In this document: in pieces, positions 45,650 to 60,500 of the stretch
How the letters are laid out: each line of letters opens with the position of its first letter
Numbering within the stretch: the first letter of the stretch is position 1
Source: Lycorma delicatula
Taxonomy: Eukaryota; Arthropoda; Insecta; Hemiptera; Fulgoridae
Direction: 5' to 3'
NCBI RefSeq assembly: GCF_047948215.1
Contig: NC_134464.1
Span: 37,889,020-37,953,019 of the forward strand
Length of the DNA: 64,000 nt
Notes under the pieces: model-generated
Told to the model about the DNA's origin: nothing
Seen by the model: the letters and a program-made list of their open reading frames with translations, nothing else
Database searches by the model: none
Made by a program: the position numbers and the translations under genes

Positions 45650-48600
45650 CTGAAAAAAAATTGTATAAATATTATTTATAAATAGGTTAGTTGTAATTTT
45701 TTTAATATGATTAATGTTGGACTTCTTTGATGTTAAGTGTTTGTGTTTTTGAAATAGAATACAAAGTTACCTATCTTATATAGCATAATTATTTAACACT
45801 GAGTGCCAAAGTAGAAAAACTGGACAATATTTAATTTTTAATTCATTAGTATTAACTAATAGTTTAACAGAAGCTATTTAAAAAAATGTTTTCTAAAAAA
45901 AGCTGCTAAAAAGAATATTTTATAAATTCAATCCCATTGTGTATTATTTTTAGTTTTTTTTTAACTTGATGATGTCACCACATAAGGTTGAAGTTTGAGC
46001 ATGGGATGTGGAGATCAAATTTTGTAGCATATGAAAATGCCATGCCTGACAGGGATTCAAACCTGGGACCTCCAGTTGAAAGATCAAGATGCTACCACTC
46101 TGCCATGGAGATCGGAAAATTTCATTAAAAATATTTATAAGCAGTTATTTAATTGTAAATAAATCATTCTTCAACAAATTCAACAATCATTCTTCCTTTT
46201 TTTTTTGGTTTTGAAATTTTTAACCACATCTGATGTTCAGGATTACTTTCTGGCTAAACACTATTAATACCAATGAAATTTTCTCTTACAAAAAAGCCAT
46301 TGATTTTATATATGTAGTTCAAAATATAATGCCTCATATAAATTTATGATATTCTTATTTGCATACTCACAATTTTTTAATTACAGCATCTAAAACATTT
46401 AGAAATCTTACAGAATCCTCTCCACTACTTGTATTTCTTTGAAAAGTGGATGTAATTAAAAAATTGTGATTTATAAAAAAAATGAAATTATAAGTTGAAG
46501 ATTTTTAAATTTATTTGGGCATCTTTGTGATCTGTAACATAATTTTTTGTCATGTTTATGTACAGGTTAGAATAAATAGAAAAACAAGAGGATATTCAAA
46601 AATCATTTCCAAATAGTTTTTTTTTTAAATCTAAAACTAGTTGGTCATTTTAACTGTTAAACAAACATCAGAGAAGAAAATGAAGAAATACAGTCTATGA
46701 GAAAATAAAGAAATGAATGATAAAAGAGATAATCAAAATAATATTTATTTCTTAGATATGGTAGGGATTCAAACCCAGGAACTCTGGGTGAAGAGCTGAG
46801 GCACTATCACTGCCACAGATATTGGAGAAGTAGTAGCACGTCTCTAATTTCCATTCTCCTTATTAATTAAATTTTTCTGTAATTTGATTTACTTATTTCT
46901 TTAATTTACTTATGAATACTATTCACTCAGTATCTAATGTTAAATAAACTAAACATAGATTTACCAGTTCACATAGATTTAATTTTAAATCAGTTTTTTG
47001 TTAATAGGTTTGAAAATCTTCCTATCTCCAATTTATTTATTTTTATTTATGTATTACCAGTTACATAGTAACAGCACAGTGACATGTTGTCAACAGTACT
47101 CTAAATGCCAAGGCATTTATTCACTGTCAGGTGTATAAGTTTAAATGTACCAGTAAATGTATAATCTTGAATAGACTCAAGCCAACCACTCCTGAGACAT
47201 GTGGTTAATTGAAACCCAACCACCAAAGAACACTGGTATCCACATTCTAGCATTCAAATCCATATAAAAACAACTGCCTTTACAAGGACTCAAACCATAA
47301 AATTCTCAACAGCTGATTTTGGGATGACAAGTTGACTAACCCAGAGGGTTTAATTTCAATAACCATTCAGAGAGAATAAAATAATAAAAATAATAATTAT
47401 AGGGGTGTAAAAGGATGACACCCATAGAACGTGTGGTACCTTGAGAGAAATGCTCTAATTTACTCTGAACAATGCAGTTTCCGCCTAGGTAGATCGGCTA
47501 CCAATCATGCAGTTGCCATGGAATCTTTTTTTCAAAACCCCTTCCTACTTTGCCAAAGCCTAGTTGCAGTATTTTTTGATATGCAAAAGGTGTACGACAC
47601 AGCTTGGAGGATAGGAATCCTAAATAAACTGCATGAATGGGGTATACAAGGGAATCTCCTTGCATTTATCAGCGGTTTCCTCAGCAGTCAGTCTTTTCAA
47701 GTTTGAGTCAGAATGATGATATCCGAAAGTTTCACACTAGAAAACAATACCACAGGGAAGTGTCCTAAATGTTATATTATTTAGCGTAGCCATAAATAGT
47801 ATAACAAACTTTGCGCGAAAACCCATACGTGTTCTTTATTTGTTGATGATTTCTCAATTTACAAACATCTAGCACTTTAGCTACTAATGAGAGGCTGCTC
47901 CAAAATACAATATCCCATTTAGAATCGTGGTGTAAAACAACTGGATTCACGTTTTCTCTGGATAATACAAAATGCATCTGCTTTTCACATTTGATGGAAG
48001 ATACTGACCCTCAAGTGTTTTTACATGGTAAACCAGTTTAAGCATGCACATGGGTTAGATTTTTAGGATTTACCTACAACTAACGTGGGTACCACATTTA
48101 AAGGAGCTGAAGGTAAAATGTTTAAAAGTATTGGACATGCTTAGAGTTTTATCTAATACCCGATGGGGAGCTCAAGTATGCACGTTGTGTTTCTACTGAG
48201 CTCTAGTACATTCCCGCATGGACTACAACTGTGTGGCTTATTTGTCCACTCAGTCCACCTCTCTTAGAATGCTAGAGGCAGTCCATCATTAATTCATCCA
48301 CCTTGCTACAGGTGCATTTTGTTCAAGCCCTGTGGTAACTGTGCTGGTGGAAAGTGGTGAGCCATGCCTTTCAAATAGACGTTTTTGAAAGGGATGATCT
48401 GCACTAACATAGATTGTATTAAAGTGCAACGAAATCATCCAACCCTTGATGTGGTGTACTCTAACCAACATCTCATTCAATACCAAGAACAGTCGAGATA
48501 TACTAATCCACTAGGCGACAGAGCTCCCCGCCTTTTCTCAGCTCTAAATATAAAATTACCTCCAATCCTTACTGTTGCCTCATGTTATTACCCCCCTTGG

Positions 48601-51557
48601 CAGCCTTCTCTCATTAACTACTACTTTGATCTTTGTCAGTATATTAAACAGAACAGAAATCCGGTTGTTTTGTGAAACATATTTTATAATATTATAAATA
48701 GTCTTAATCTTGATGCCACAGTTTATACGGATGACTCAAAATGTTAACTCTGTGGGTTGTGGTTGGCAACAGAACATATATGTTTGGCCTTCCCAGCATC
48801 ACCAGTATTTTCATTGCCAAGCTATTTGTTATTAATAAGGCCTTAAATGTAATTAGCCCAACATTTTGACATATACTTGTTTTCTCTGATGAGTGCCCTA
48901 CAGGCAATTAGTGACATGTACTCCAGAACCCTGTTGTCTGACAGATTCAGTGTGTTACTTTGCAAATGAACTATCATAATACAACTGTGAGCTTCTACTG
49001 GATCCCCAGTCATATTGGGATTTAAGGCAATGACCACGCTGATAGGTGGCAAAGGAGTGTTGTTTCCAGCCTCCTTTCACCAATCGCATTGCTTTGAACG
49101 ATGTTGTCTATTTCCTGAAGAGAGTAGTTCATGATGAGTGGCAAAGAGAATGAAATGCTACCATGAACAATAAATTTCACCCAATTAAGAACAGTATGTC
49201 ACTGTGGAGCTCCTCATGCAGAAATAACCGTCAAGAGGAGGTTATTTATTATCTGCCATTTGCAAATAGGGCACACTAGGCTCACTCATGGATATCTGAT
49301 GACTCAAACAGATGCATCAGTTTATGCTCACTGCAACTGCACCAACTAACAGTGCACCATAACCTTGTGGATTGTAACTTTTATGCAGCATTGCATCGCA
49401 AGTTTAAACTAGGGCTAACATGCAAACTATTCTAAAGGACAATGAAATGCTATATCTTAAGTTTTATGATTGATTTCTTAGGGCCATCTGTTTTTGTTCA
49501 AGTATTTGAACTGTAGTGTGTTTTAGCTATTCTTGCCAACTGCCATAAAGCAGATGGTTATTCTATTATTTTAAATGAGATATATATTGTTTACATCTTC
49601 ATTTATTTGATTATTACAATAAATATATTGTGTCTGGCCGATGATAACGCGGAAGCGTTTTTGCCCAGAAAAACAAAAAAAAAATTAGTTAAGTTGTTCG
49701 TAAGAATTGTTTAAACATAGTCTAAAGTATTTTGTCTTAGTTAACAGTTTTCAATTTTCAGACTACTATTTCCCAAGCATTACAGATCTTGTGGAAGTAT
49801 AAACTAGTTAGAAGGAAATCAAGTTTACTATTTAGCTGGAACCAATTGTTAATATTTTTATAATTATTAGTTCTAGAAAATTATGATTTATTATCAGCTA
49901 TATTTTACGTTTTCTTCCCCAAGATGATTTGATGGGCTGATCTAGCGGTTAACTCGTCCTGCAAATCGGTTGTTTAACTTTTTCAAAATCAAAGGTTCTG
50001 AGATTCGAATCCCAGTAAAACTTAGTTACTTTTATATGGATACTAGATAGTGAATAAAGGTGAACTTTGGTAGTTGGGATTCAATTAACCACACTCTCTG
50101 GAATGTTCAACCCGAGCATGTGTAAGACTATACCTCATTTACATGTCATATGTATTGCTGCGTGTCTGGCGCTCAACCAGGATATTGAGAGATTGACAGT
50201 TGAAAATGTTTATATAATTACAATTTATTGGTTTAAAATGTAGGTAAAACAAGACGAATCAATAATAATAATAATGCCAATAGTAATAATAATAATAATA
50301 AGTAAACGACAATAATAAAACAAGTAATAAAAATATTAATCACAACCACAATCAGAATAACAATAATAACAACAAACAAAAATAATAAACAAATATTAAT
50401 CATAGTAATAACAACCATAATAGTAATAATAATAAACAGTAACTACATACAAAACAGAAAAGTAATCATCAGGATTTATTCACAGGGAGATAAATAATGA
50501 AAAGCAGAATTCAGTCTCATTGACAAAAGACATGGCATGACCGCTAGTCTGAACACTTTTAATCAACAGTCATGTATTAACAACAATAGTACTATAAATA
50601 AGACAAGTATAAAGTTCTTTTACAGCAAATACCTTTACTGTTCACGAATAAAACTACCCAACAATTTATGAATGAAATTTAGTACATTACCTCTTTTTAC
50701 TTATAGTATTACAGTAACTCACCGAACCACATTTTGTTTTTGTGTACTGTTCACAATGGAATTACTTGTGATGTCATGTTAATCATGTCGAACATAATTC
50801 AGTAGAAATTCGCTTCTTCACTCACCTCCTCGCAGACTGACATAACATCTCGCTGAACTAATTGAACTGGTCTTCCCTGGAGTATTTATACTCCTGTTTT
50901 CTTTACCTGTCAGACCAGACCCCCAGTTATGCGAGAGAACAATCGACCGAGCCCTTTCGTTCTCATGCATTCCTAAACTGGATCCGGTAACTCTTCTCAT
51001 GGGAGAAAATTTGTTTAGGCGTGTCAGTGGGCAGTATTATGAAAGACGATTGTTAAACGGACCTGTTACCCTTTACTAAAAGGGTTTCTTTTAGCCCCTT
51101 TCTGGATTCCTCACATTATTATTTCTTAATTGTACGGAATGTGTTACTCAGGTCCGTTATACCGATCTTATTACAATATCATCCTCAATGGGCATTGCGA
51201 AGGTTGCTTATGGTTTATTAGTTGAACAGATTGCAACATACATATTAGGTAAATAAAAAATATATAAATATGATTTTAAACAGCAGAGTTTTGTTAAAAA
51301 ACCATCAGCCTAAATTTAGTTCTAAAGGAATATTTTTGAGACAGGTTTTATTGAAAACAATTTTTTTTTATTCTATAATTAACTATAAATTAAAAAAAAA
51401 GATAATTTAATATTGGAATCAAATCAAAAGAATCTATTTTTCATGCAATAAAGTGATTTATTGCATGAAGTGATTTAATAAAGTGATTTATTTAAGTCAG
51501 TCAATAACACTGTATAATTTCTTTTCTAATAAATCTTTTTCCAGAATGCTTTACAGG

Positions 51558-51590
<33 letters not shown>

Positions 51591-54500
51591 CTAAAAATAA
51601 TATTAAAATCCTTGGATTCAAAAAATACAAACATGAAATACCTTTTTTCTTTTTCTTCTTTCTTTTACCTGTTTCTTTCTTTTTCCTGTTTAGCCTCTGG
51701 TAACTACCGTTTAGATAATTCTTCAGATGATGAATGAGGATGATATGTATGAGTGTAAATGAAGTGTAGTCTTGTACAGTCTCAGTTCGACCATTCCAGA
51801 TGTGTGGTTAATTGAAACCCAACCACAAAGAACACCGGTATCCATGATCCAGTATTCAAATCCATGTAAAAGTAACTGACTTTACTAGGACTTGAATGCT
51901 GGAACTCTCGACTTCCAAATCAGCTGATTTGGGAAGACACGTTCACCACTAGACCAACCCAGTGGGTTAAACATGAAATACCTAACTATATAATTTAAAA
52001 CTGTTTTAATTTGAAAACTTACAAAAAATATTTATAGAATAAAATAATTAATTTTATAAAAAAGAAGTGTATTCAGTAAATTAATAACAAAATTCATTAT
52101 TTATTTACATACATACCTGCTGAATAATCAAAGGAAATGCTTCCGTTTTTACCATAAGTTAATTTGCATGGCTTATTTGAAGATACTTCAGGACAAGGGC
52201 TAACACGAACTTCATGTACAGTACATGCCAATGTGTATTTTTCATCTTCTACAAAGAAAGAAAAAAAGAATAATATACTTGAACATTGTATAGTGATTAC
52301 TTTAAAAAAGTGGTGTAAATAAAATAAATTACCTTTAAAATTAGAGGGATTAATTTATGTGAACTCATATTACTTCCTCATCATTATACAAAAATATGAA
52401 ACCATTAAAAATCAATTTATTATTAAGTACAGATGCGTTTTCTTAACCTTACCTCATCATATTTTCAATAGTTAGTCAAAGATTTTTAATATGTTTTGAT
52501 GTGTTTTTTAAAACTTTAATTACTTTAAAATAAAACACTCTGATGATTATGATGGTGACTAGCAATTGAAAATGCTTAAAAAATATTCTCTGCATAAATA
52601 GTAAATTTTTAATAATTTCATAGTTCGGTATCTAATGTACCTCTCTCTACCATCTGTCTGTGTGTATTTGCATGCTTACACATGCACATTTGTGTTTATA
52701 AATATTTAAACATGTACATTTTGTCTCTAAAGAAAAAAATGTCGTTCTTAGAGGTTGTCTTTAAAGAAAAAATGTAATTTTAAGATTTGATCTGTTTCTT
52801 TATTTTCAAAAAGAAATCTGTTTGTACTCAAGATCCAGTAATACTTTTTTTTAAGGTTGGTCCTGATTTTTGCTGTAGCAATAAAATTAGATGACATTGA
52901 AATTATGACGTTTTACATGTTTTTCAATTTGAAAATAAATAGGTTCCAGAAACTATATTTTCAGTAGTTTCTGAAAAAAAATGATTGTTGTGAAGTTCAA
53001 AAAATTGGAGCCAGTATTACATTTTCCTTAGTTTAGCTTAAATTTAGTATATTAAATTACCAATAAACAAAAAAAATACTTATAGAGAATTTAGTTCTGA
53101 GAAAATTTATGTAAATAAAAAGTCATCTTCTGAAAAAATTGAAGTTTAAGGTTTCAACTTTTAAAAACAAAATAGTCTAAAGCATGACGGAGAAATATCA
53201 TAATTTTAAACCAAAACAAAATACTATTTGATATTAAAAAATAAAAAAAGTAACAAGTAAACTAAAACATTTTACTTTAAAGATAAATAAGTAATGCAAA
53301 TAAAAATAATCTATGAAACTCTTGCATTCTCAAAGTTGAATTTAAAAATGAAATTACCTGAGAGATTTTTGTTGTTTCATTAGTAATCTATCAACAATTA
53401 ATTTTTTGTGTTGTATTTGAATAATTCTACAAACTTGTAGAAGTGAATAAAAGATAGTCCATGTATATCACCATGTAAAAATGCCATTTTTTATTTTCTA
53501 ATGAGTAACATGTAAACATAAATTTTTGTCCTTAGATTTTCTTTTGGAAATGTGCTGACTGTACTTTGTGAATATTGAGAAAGACAGGAGGATTACAATT
53601 CCCAAAATCTTTGCTTCGGTATTTCAGTGTTTGACTTTGGCATTTCCAAATATATCAAATTTTCCTTAATACCAAGAACAAAACTGTCGATGAAGAAATC
53701 ATGACTCAGCAAGTATAATGTAGTTCAGAGAATAGTAATTGATGAACTTACAATCTCAGCTAATAAAATATTATTATTTATAAAATAATTAAATTTCATC
53801 AATGTTTAAGAATAGATTTGATTTATTTTACGAAGATAAACAATTATTTTACTGTTGTTTTAAAACATATAACCAAATTAGAATGTTAAAAAAAATCATT
53901 CCTTTTACATTAATTTTGACAGAACTTTTATTTAAATGAAAATAATTTTTATTAAAATTAACATACAGTTTATTGATTCAGAATGAATCGATATCTGAGG
54001 AGCTAGAAGACAGTTAATGGTAACCGGAAACTAGATGTCATTACCCAAAACAAATAACTAACTACAATATCAGAAAATATAATTTGAAACCAATGGTACA
54101 GGATCATTTTCATTTGGTCTCTACATTATTAATAAATACAAATTTCATATAATAAGATTCATACATAAAAATTCCTTTATGGTAATATAAACAATCTACG
54201 GGATAAACAAATATTAGAAGTAAAATTTTAAATATAATACAGTGAATTAGGAGAATAACACCAGGAAGTTTATTAAATATGAAATAGTGAAAGCTTATCG
54301 CTATATGCTGTAAGACTGAGAATAATAAATATTATGTTGCCTAAAATACATGAACATACTTTATTGTTTTGAATTAATTAATCAATTAATTTTCAAAGTT
54401 CAGAAGAAAAATTAATAAATTTTCTTCTGCAGTGTAGTTTTATTCTTTTGCAATGTAGGTTTAGGCACTTAGGGACAACACAGTTTAAAAAATGTTAAAA

Positions 54501-57500
54501 TTGCATTTTTGAAAAAAATTTATGGTAAGAGCTTCCAAATTTTAGTTTTATTTCTCTTTTGCTGTTCGTTCTCTTCCTCTATATGAATAAATATGGCAAA
54601 TGATGAAAATTAATAAGGCTGTTTTTTGTTTTTTTTTTATTATACCTGAAATAAAATGTAATTAAGATATGTTTACAGAATTTTAATAATTATATGACAG
54701 CTGCTTTCTTACCACATTTTTGGATTTAATATAAAGTTCTATGAACAGCTTGAAAATGGGATACCTCTTAAAATGTATTTTGTAACTCAGTTTCAAATGA
54801 AAAAAAATTTTTTCTTGTAAAAACCTTTCAGGCACAATTATAACCACCTTCTCTAGTTAAATATCTGTAGCATTGTTGCTAAGCAGTACTGTTCTTAAAA
54901 AGTTTGGAAAACCTTTCAGTATATAACTGAGTATATATTATATCCATGTTGCATTTTTTATCATTTAATCTGTTGCTTTTTTTCCAAATTTTGTGTATCT
55001 GTAAATTTCAATTGTTCAAATCTGTTGAGATCTTTGTTTTCATAAGTATTTGTAAAATTTTCAAGTAATTAATATCTCTTTGTATGTATTTCCTGTTTCA
55101 GTAAAATACATGCAAATTTTACTTTTTTGTTTGAATAATATTTACAATAGAATCAAGTTTTTCAAATCTTCTTATAAAGACAGGATATACTAGAAAGACA
55201 GTAATTACAACATGCATATGTAAAATATATGCACATAAAAGTCAAGATCTTAACCTTGAACAATATTCAATTTATAAACGTACAAAATTGATAAAAACAA
55301 TATAAGATTGAATATCTAACATTTATTAGAAAGGTAACATTGACAATAGTCTGGACTACCAGACACTTCACCAAGAAAAGAACTGATAATTAGTCTCAAA
55401 AAGCATTTGGAAGAAAGTTCCATTAATTTGAAACCAGGTTGTTTAATATTTAATAATTTTACAGGTTAATAAAGTACAAAATAAAAATATTTTAAGATGA
55501 ATTGAAAGATGAAAAAGTCAATTGATGAAACCTGTAATAGTAATGTCATGAAATCTTACATGTTAAGTGGACATGTAAAGGTCTTGTTCAAAGATTTTAG
55601 ATAATTGATTTTTTATTGTCTTCAGTCATTTGCCTGGTTTGATGCAGCTCTCCATGATTCCCTATCTAGTGTCAGTTGTTTCATTTTGATATACCCCCTA
55701 CATCCTACATCCCTAACAATTTGTTTTACATATTCCAAACATTGCCTGCCTGCACAATTTTTTCCATGTCCCTCTCCCTCCAATATCAAAGCAACTATTC
55801 TAAAATGTCTTAAGATGTGACCTATAAGTCTGTCCCTTCTTTTAGCTATATTATTCCAAATGCTTTGTTCTTCATCAATTTGCCACCAACACCTCTTCGT
55901 TTGTCGCTTTATCCACCCACCTGATTTTTAACATTCTTCTATAGCACTGCATTTCAAAAGCTTCTAATTTTTCTTCTGAGGTAATCTGATCATCCAAGTT
56001 TCTCTTCCATATAAAGCTATCCTCCACACATATACTTTCAAAAATGCTTTACTGATACTTATTAATTTCTGATGTAATTAAATTAAATTTCTGACTGAAA
56101 GTTCATTTCAATTGTGCTATTTGGCATTTTATACCGCTCCTGCTACGTCCATCTTTAGTAATTCTACTTCCCAAATAACAAAATTCTTCTATCTCGACAG
56201 TCTTTTGTCGTCCTATTTTTATATTCAGTGGTCCATCTACTTTATTTCTACTACATTTCATTATTTTTGTTTTGTTCTGGTTTATTTTCATGTGGTAGTT
56301 CTTGTGAAGGACTTCATCCATGCCATTCATTGTTTCTCCTAAATCTTTTTTACACTTGGCTAAAATTACTATATCATCAACAAATCGTAGCATCTTTATC
56401 TTTTCACCTTGCACTGTTACTCCAAATCTAAATTGTTCTTTAGCTTCATTATTTGCTAGTTCTATGTAAAGATTAAAAAGTAATGGGGATAGGGAACATC
56501 CTTGTCAGTCTCCCTTTTTTATTTCTGCTTCTTTCTTATGCTTTTCAATTATTACTGTTGCAGTTGGGTTCCTGTAAATGTTAGCAATTGTTCTTCTATT
56601 CCTATTCTTGAACCATAAACTTTTTAAAATGCTGAAAATTTTATTCCAGTCTACATTATCAAATGTCTTTTTTAAGTCTATAAATGCCATGTATGTTGGT
56701 TTGCTTTTCTTTAATCTTCCTTCTACTATTAGTACGAGCACTAAAATTACTTCCCTTGTCCCTATACTTTTCCTGAAACCAAATTGGTCTTCTAACATTT
56801 CTTCCACTCTCCTGTCAATTCTGTACAGAATTCTAGTTAAGATTTTTGATGCAAGAGTAGTTAAGCTAATTGTTCTGTATTCTTCACATTTTTCTGCTCC
56901 TGCTTTCTTTGGTACCATGACAATAACACTTTTTTGAAGTCTGATGGAACTTCCCCTTTTTCGTAAATATTAAGCACGAGTTTGTATAATCTATCTAACG
57001 CTTCCTCACCTGCACTGTGCAGTAATTCTGCAGGTATCCCGTCTATCCCAGGAACCTTTCTGTCATTCAAATCCTTTAATGCTCCATTAAATTCAGATCT
57101 CTGTATTGTATTTCCCTTTTCATCCTCTTTGACTTCTTTCTCTATAACACCAGTTTCTAATTCATTTCCTCTGTATAACTCTTCTATATATTTCACTCAC
57201 ATATCAACCTTTTCTTTCATATTATAAATCAGTTTTTCATTTCTATTTAACACATTATTAAATTTTAACTTATGTACCACAAAATTCTCCTTAACTTTCC
57301 TGTATGCCCCATTTATTTTAGAAAATTAGTATGCACATCAAAAAACTGTTCAATGCATATTCATTAATACACACAATCTTCTCCATATCTTCCTTACACA
57401 GGTCCCATCCCGTGTAATTTTTTTCTGATCTTATTGCAGTAAAGTATAGGAATCAGATCACTAAAAATTTGGTAAATATTTCAGGATTAAAAGATTAACA

Positions 57501-60500
57501 CTAAACAAAAAGGAATATAGAATTTCAAAAATCAATTTACAGACTGATGACAAAAAAGGAAAAGACAAAAACATGGAATCACTCATTTGTTTACTTTTAT
57601 TTTTACACTATAAGAAAAAATATATTGTATTAGAAGAAAAAAAAAAAATGATAGTTTTGATATTTTATAAAAATAAACACACATAGATAACCTTTCAGTT
57701 CATCATTAAAGCGTTAAAAAAATCAGAATTATCTCTACTGTATTAATTAATTCAATGAACTTTGATAGCAATAATTATAATTTAAAATTAGCCCTAGCTA
57801 AATAACTGTAGTGTTTACGTAATACTGTCTTAGAAGAATGGGATGCATAATTTGCTAACTGTTATACTTTATTCTACATACTCCAGTTTTCTTTTCTATG
57901 GTTATAATCCATATAAGGTATCTGAAATATGAGTCACTAATCATTGCAGTTGCAAATTTACTTTTTCTAACAATAATGATGTTCTATATAAAACCAGTGA
58001 GTGCCTATAATGAACAGACTAAGGTTTGATTCATAGTGTTAAATATCATTGGCATTATAGAGTGCTTCTTCATGCTGATATACAACAGTATATAAATGTA
58101 CTGTTTTTACTTTGCATTACACATTATTTACATATATTTATTTGATATATGTAATTTCTCCATGAACATTAGCCCTATGTATGATGACTTTACGAATCTT
58201 CACAACCTATATACAGTGTTCCATTTCTTCTGAGTGTCAACATTTCTTTTATATAATTTAAGAAATAAATCGGCAACTTTAAAAAAAAAAATACTTGAAA
58301 CTTTTTCATGTAGTCATATCACACAAAGAGTTAAAATTATTAAAAATTATCAATAATTCACTTTTGGATTAATAGAACTTGTTTTTCCAAAGAACGTTTT
58401 AGAGATAATGAACAGCACTTCATACTGCACTTCAAATATGCTGTTTTTCAAGCAGTTAATCACTGAACTATGGAAATTGTGTATAGGGTTCTTAACCTTG
58501 GTGATATGAATCAGAATATTAAATGTGTTGTTTTGAATGAGATTTTTAAATTCTGGAGAATTATTTGTCTAAGAGAATTGTAATTTACCACCTTAATTAG
58601 CCCTGAGGACCCAATCTACGTCAGGTTCCTTTAATCATTTATTTATGTTATCTACCATTAAGATCTTAAATCATTGATAGTTTTTAGTATACTGTTTGGT
58701 TAGAAAAATTGTTAAGTTTTTACCATGTACCATCTTGTCTAAGAAATAATTCAGAATAAGCTGCATGGTATAAAAATTTTAGTAGTTGTAATTTGTAGCT
58801 ATGTATGAAGTTAGATGAAAAGGTTAAGGAAGCCTTTATTTCATTAGTCAACATTGCATTTGGGTACTGGTATGTGAAAACACTAAAATCTAACACAAAT
58901 GAAGTAATCTGTACATGACTATACCTCATTTATGTCAAACATAACAGCCTCATTTTATTGGGCTATAGTTGGGATTGCTTATTGTTCACTAGTTGAACAG
59001 ATTGCGATATACGTATTAGGAAAAAATAGATAAATAAGAACAGTTAAGTAATTTAGATTAATCAATATATTTATATTTGAAAGTATTACAATAGAAATAC
59101 TGGTAATTAAAAATTAAATGATTTAGTTACAATTTCTTTGAAATTATTGTCACTCTGCTTAGTTACTCAAACTTTTATCTTTATTTTTCAAGTTAGTAGA
59201 TAATGTTTTCAGAAAAATTTTAAAGTATTTTGTAATCAAAAATTTCTTTTACATTTACTTTAAATTTGTTATACCAATGATTTTAAAATTATTAACTTTT
59301 AAAAATCATCACTTTCTGCTGAGATAAATACACTTATTATCTACAATAAGTCTTTTGAAAGAACAAATTTCAGTCGGTTGAAAGTGAATTACTTAATGAG
59401 GAAAACAATCTTACACAGAAAGGTGAATTCCAATGGAGGGCTTTTTTCATTACTTCAAAATGTTCTTTGGAAAAACAAGTTCTAATAATCTGAACGTGAG
59501 TTATTGATAATTTTTAATAATTTTAACTCTTGGTGCAATATTAAGCCTATACGAAAAAGTTCCAAATATTTTTTTAAAGATGCTTACTAAAGTTGCTGAT
59601 TTACTTCTTAAATTATATAAAAGAAATGTTGACACTCCATAATTATGACTGAAGAAATCGAAGATAGTATACATTGTAAAATATTCTTAAAATAATATTT
59701 TTTATTTTAAGTCATACACAAAGCTAATGTTATAATGAGAAATTACATATATCAAATAAATATATGTAAATAATGTGTAGTGCAATGTAAATTATATATA
59801 TTATGTGCATGTGATACATCTTATGTATGTACATGTGTTGTATATGTATTATATATATATATATTATATAGTATGTGATGCTATGTAAATTATAATAATT
59901 ATTTGCATATGTAGTGAAGAAATTACATATAAGTATGTATGTATCATCATAGAAAATTTTTTATGAAAAGTGTAAAGCAGTTAACGATTAAAAACTGTTT
60001 TACTTCAAAAAAAAAAACTAATTAAATTCATCTACTTTCTCAAAATACGAGGGTAAGTCAATTATTATCTACAATTTAGTTATATTTTTGTTCATGTTGG
60101 TAGTACTGTCGTGTTGCGTAGATGACGCTTGGGTCGTTTAATTGTTGTTTGTGCAAGTGTGATGCTGCTAGGTTAGTTCCATTATCGCTGGTCTGCCGTT
60201 AACCGTGGCTGCTCCGCTTTCTGTTTGCACCAAAGAAGAGTAACGTTCAGTGATCCTTTTTTTGTGGTCGGAAGGTGTATCAGGGACTGAAATTCATCAA
60301 AGACTTTCGGTACAGTACGGAAACAGTGTGTTGCCGCAACGTAGTGTCTACAAATGGATTGAAAAATGTTAAAAATGGTCGCACAAGTGTTACGCACGAC
60401 CGTTTACCGCCACAAATGAGGAAAACATTAAGCGTGCACGTGACATGGTTTTGTTAGACAGACGAGTAACTATTGATGAAGTGGCACATCGCCTGCAAAT

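Noticed and set aside
45967..50150. tRNA genes suggested by box A and box B motifs.
   Set aside because: No acceptor stem or full cloverleaf is formed, and the motifs recur at the heads of dispersed SINEs.
50233..50418. A hydrophobic 61-residue reading frame on the minus strand resembling a membrane protein.
   Set aside because: It is the translation of an AAT-type low-complexity tract.
55605..57227. Plus-strand frames over the truncated RTE copy.
   Set aside because: They are antisense to the matching minus-strand RTE sequence.
58912..58935. gactatacctcatttatg as a further SINE tail fragment.
   Set aside because: Only about 18 bases match, too short to support.
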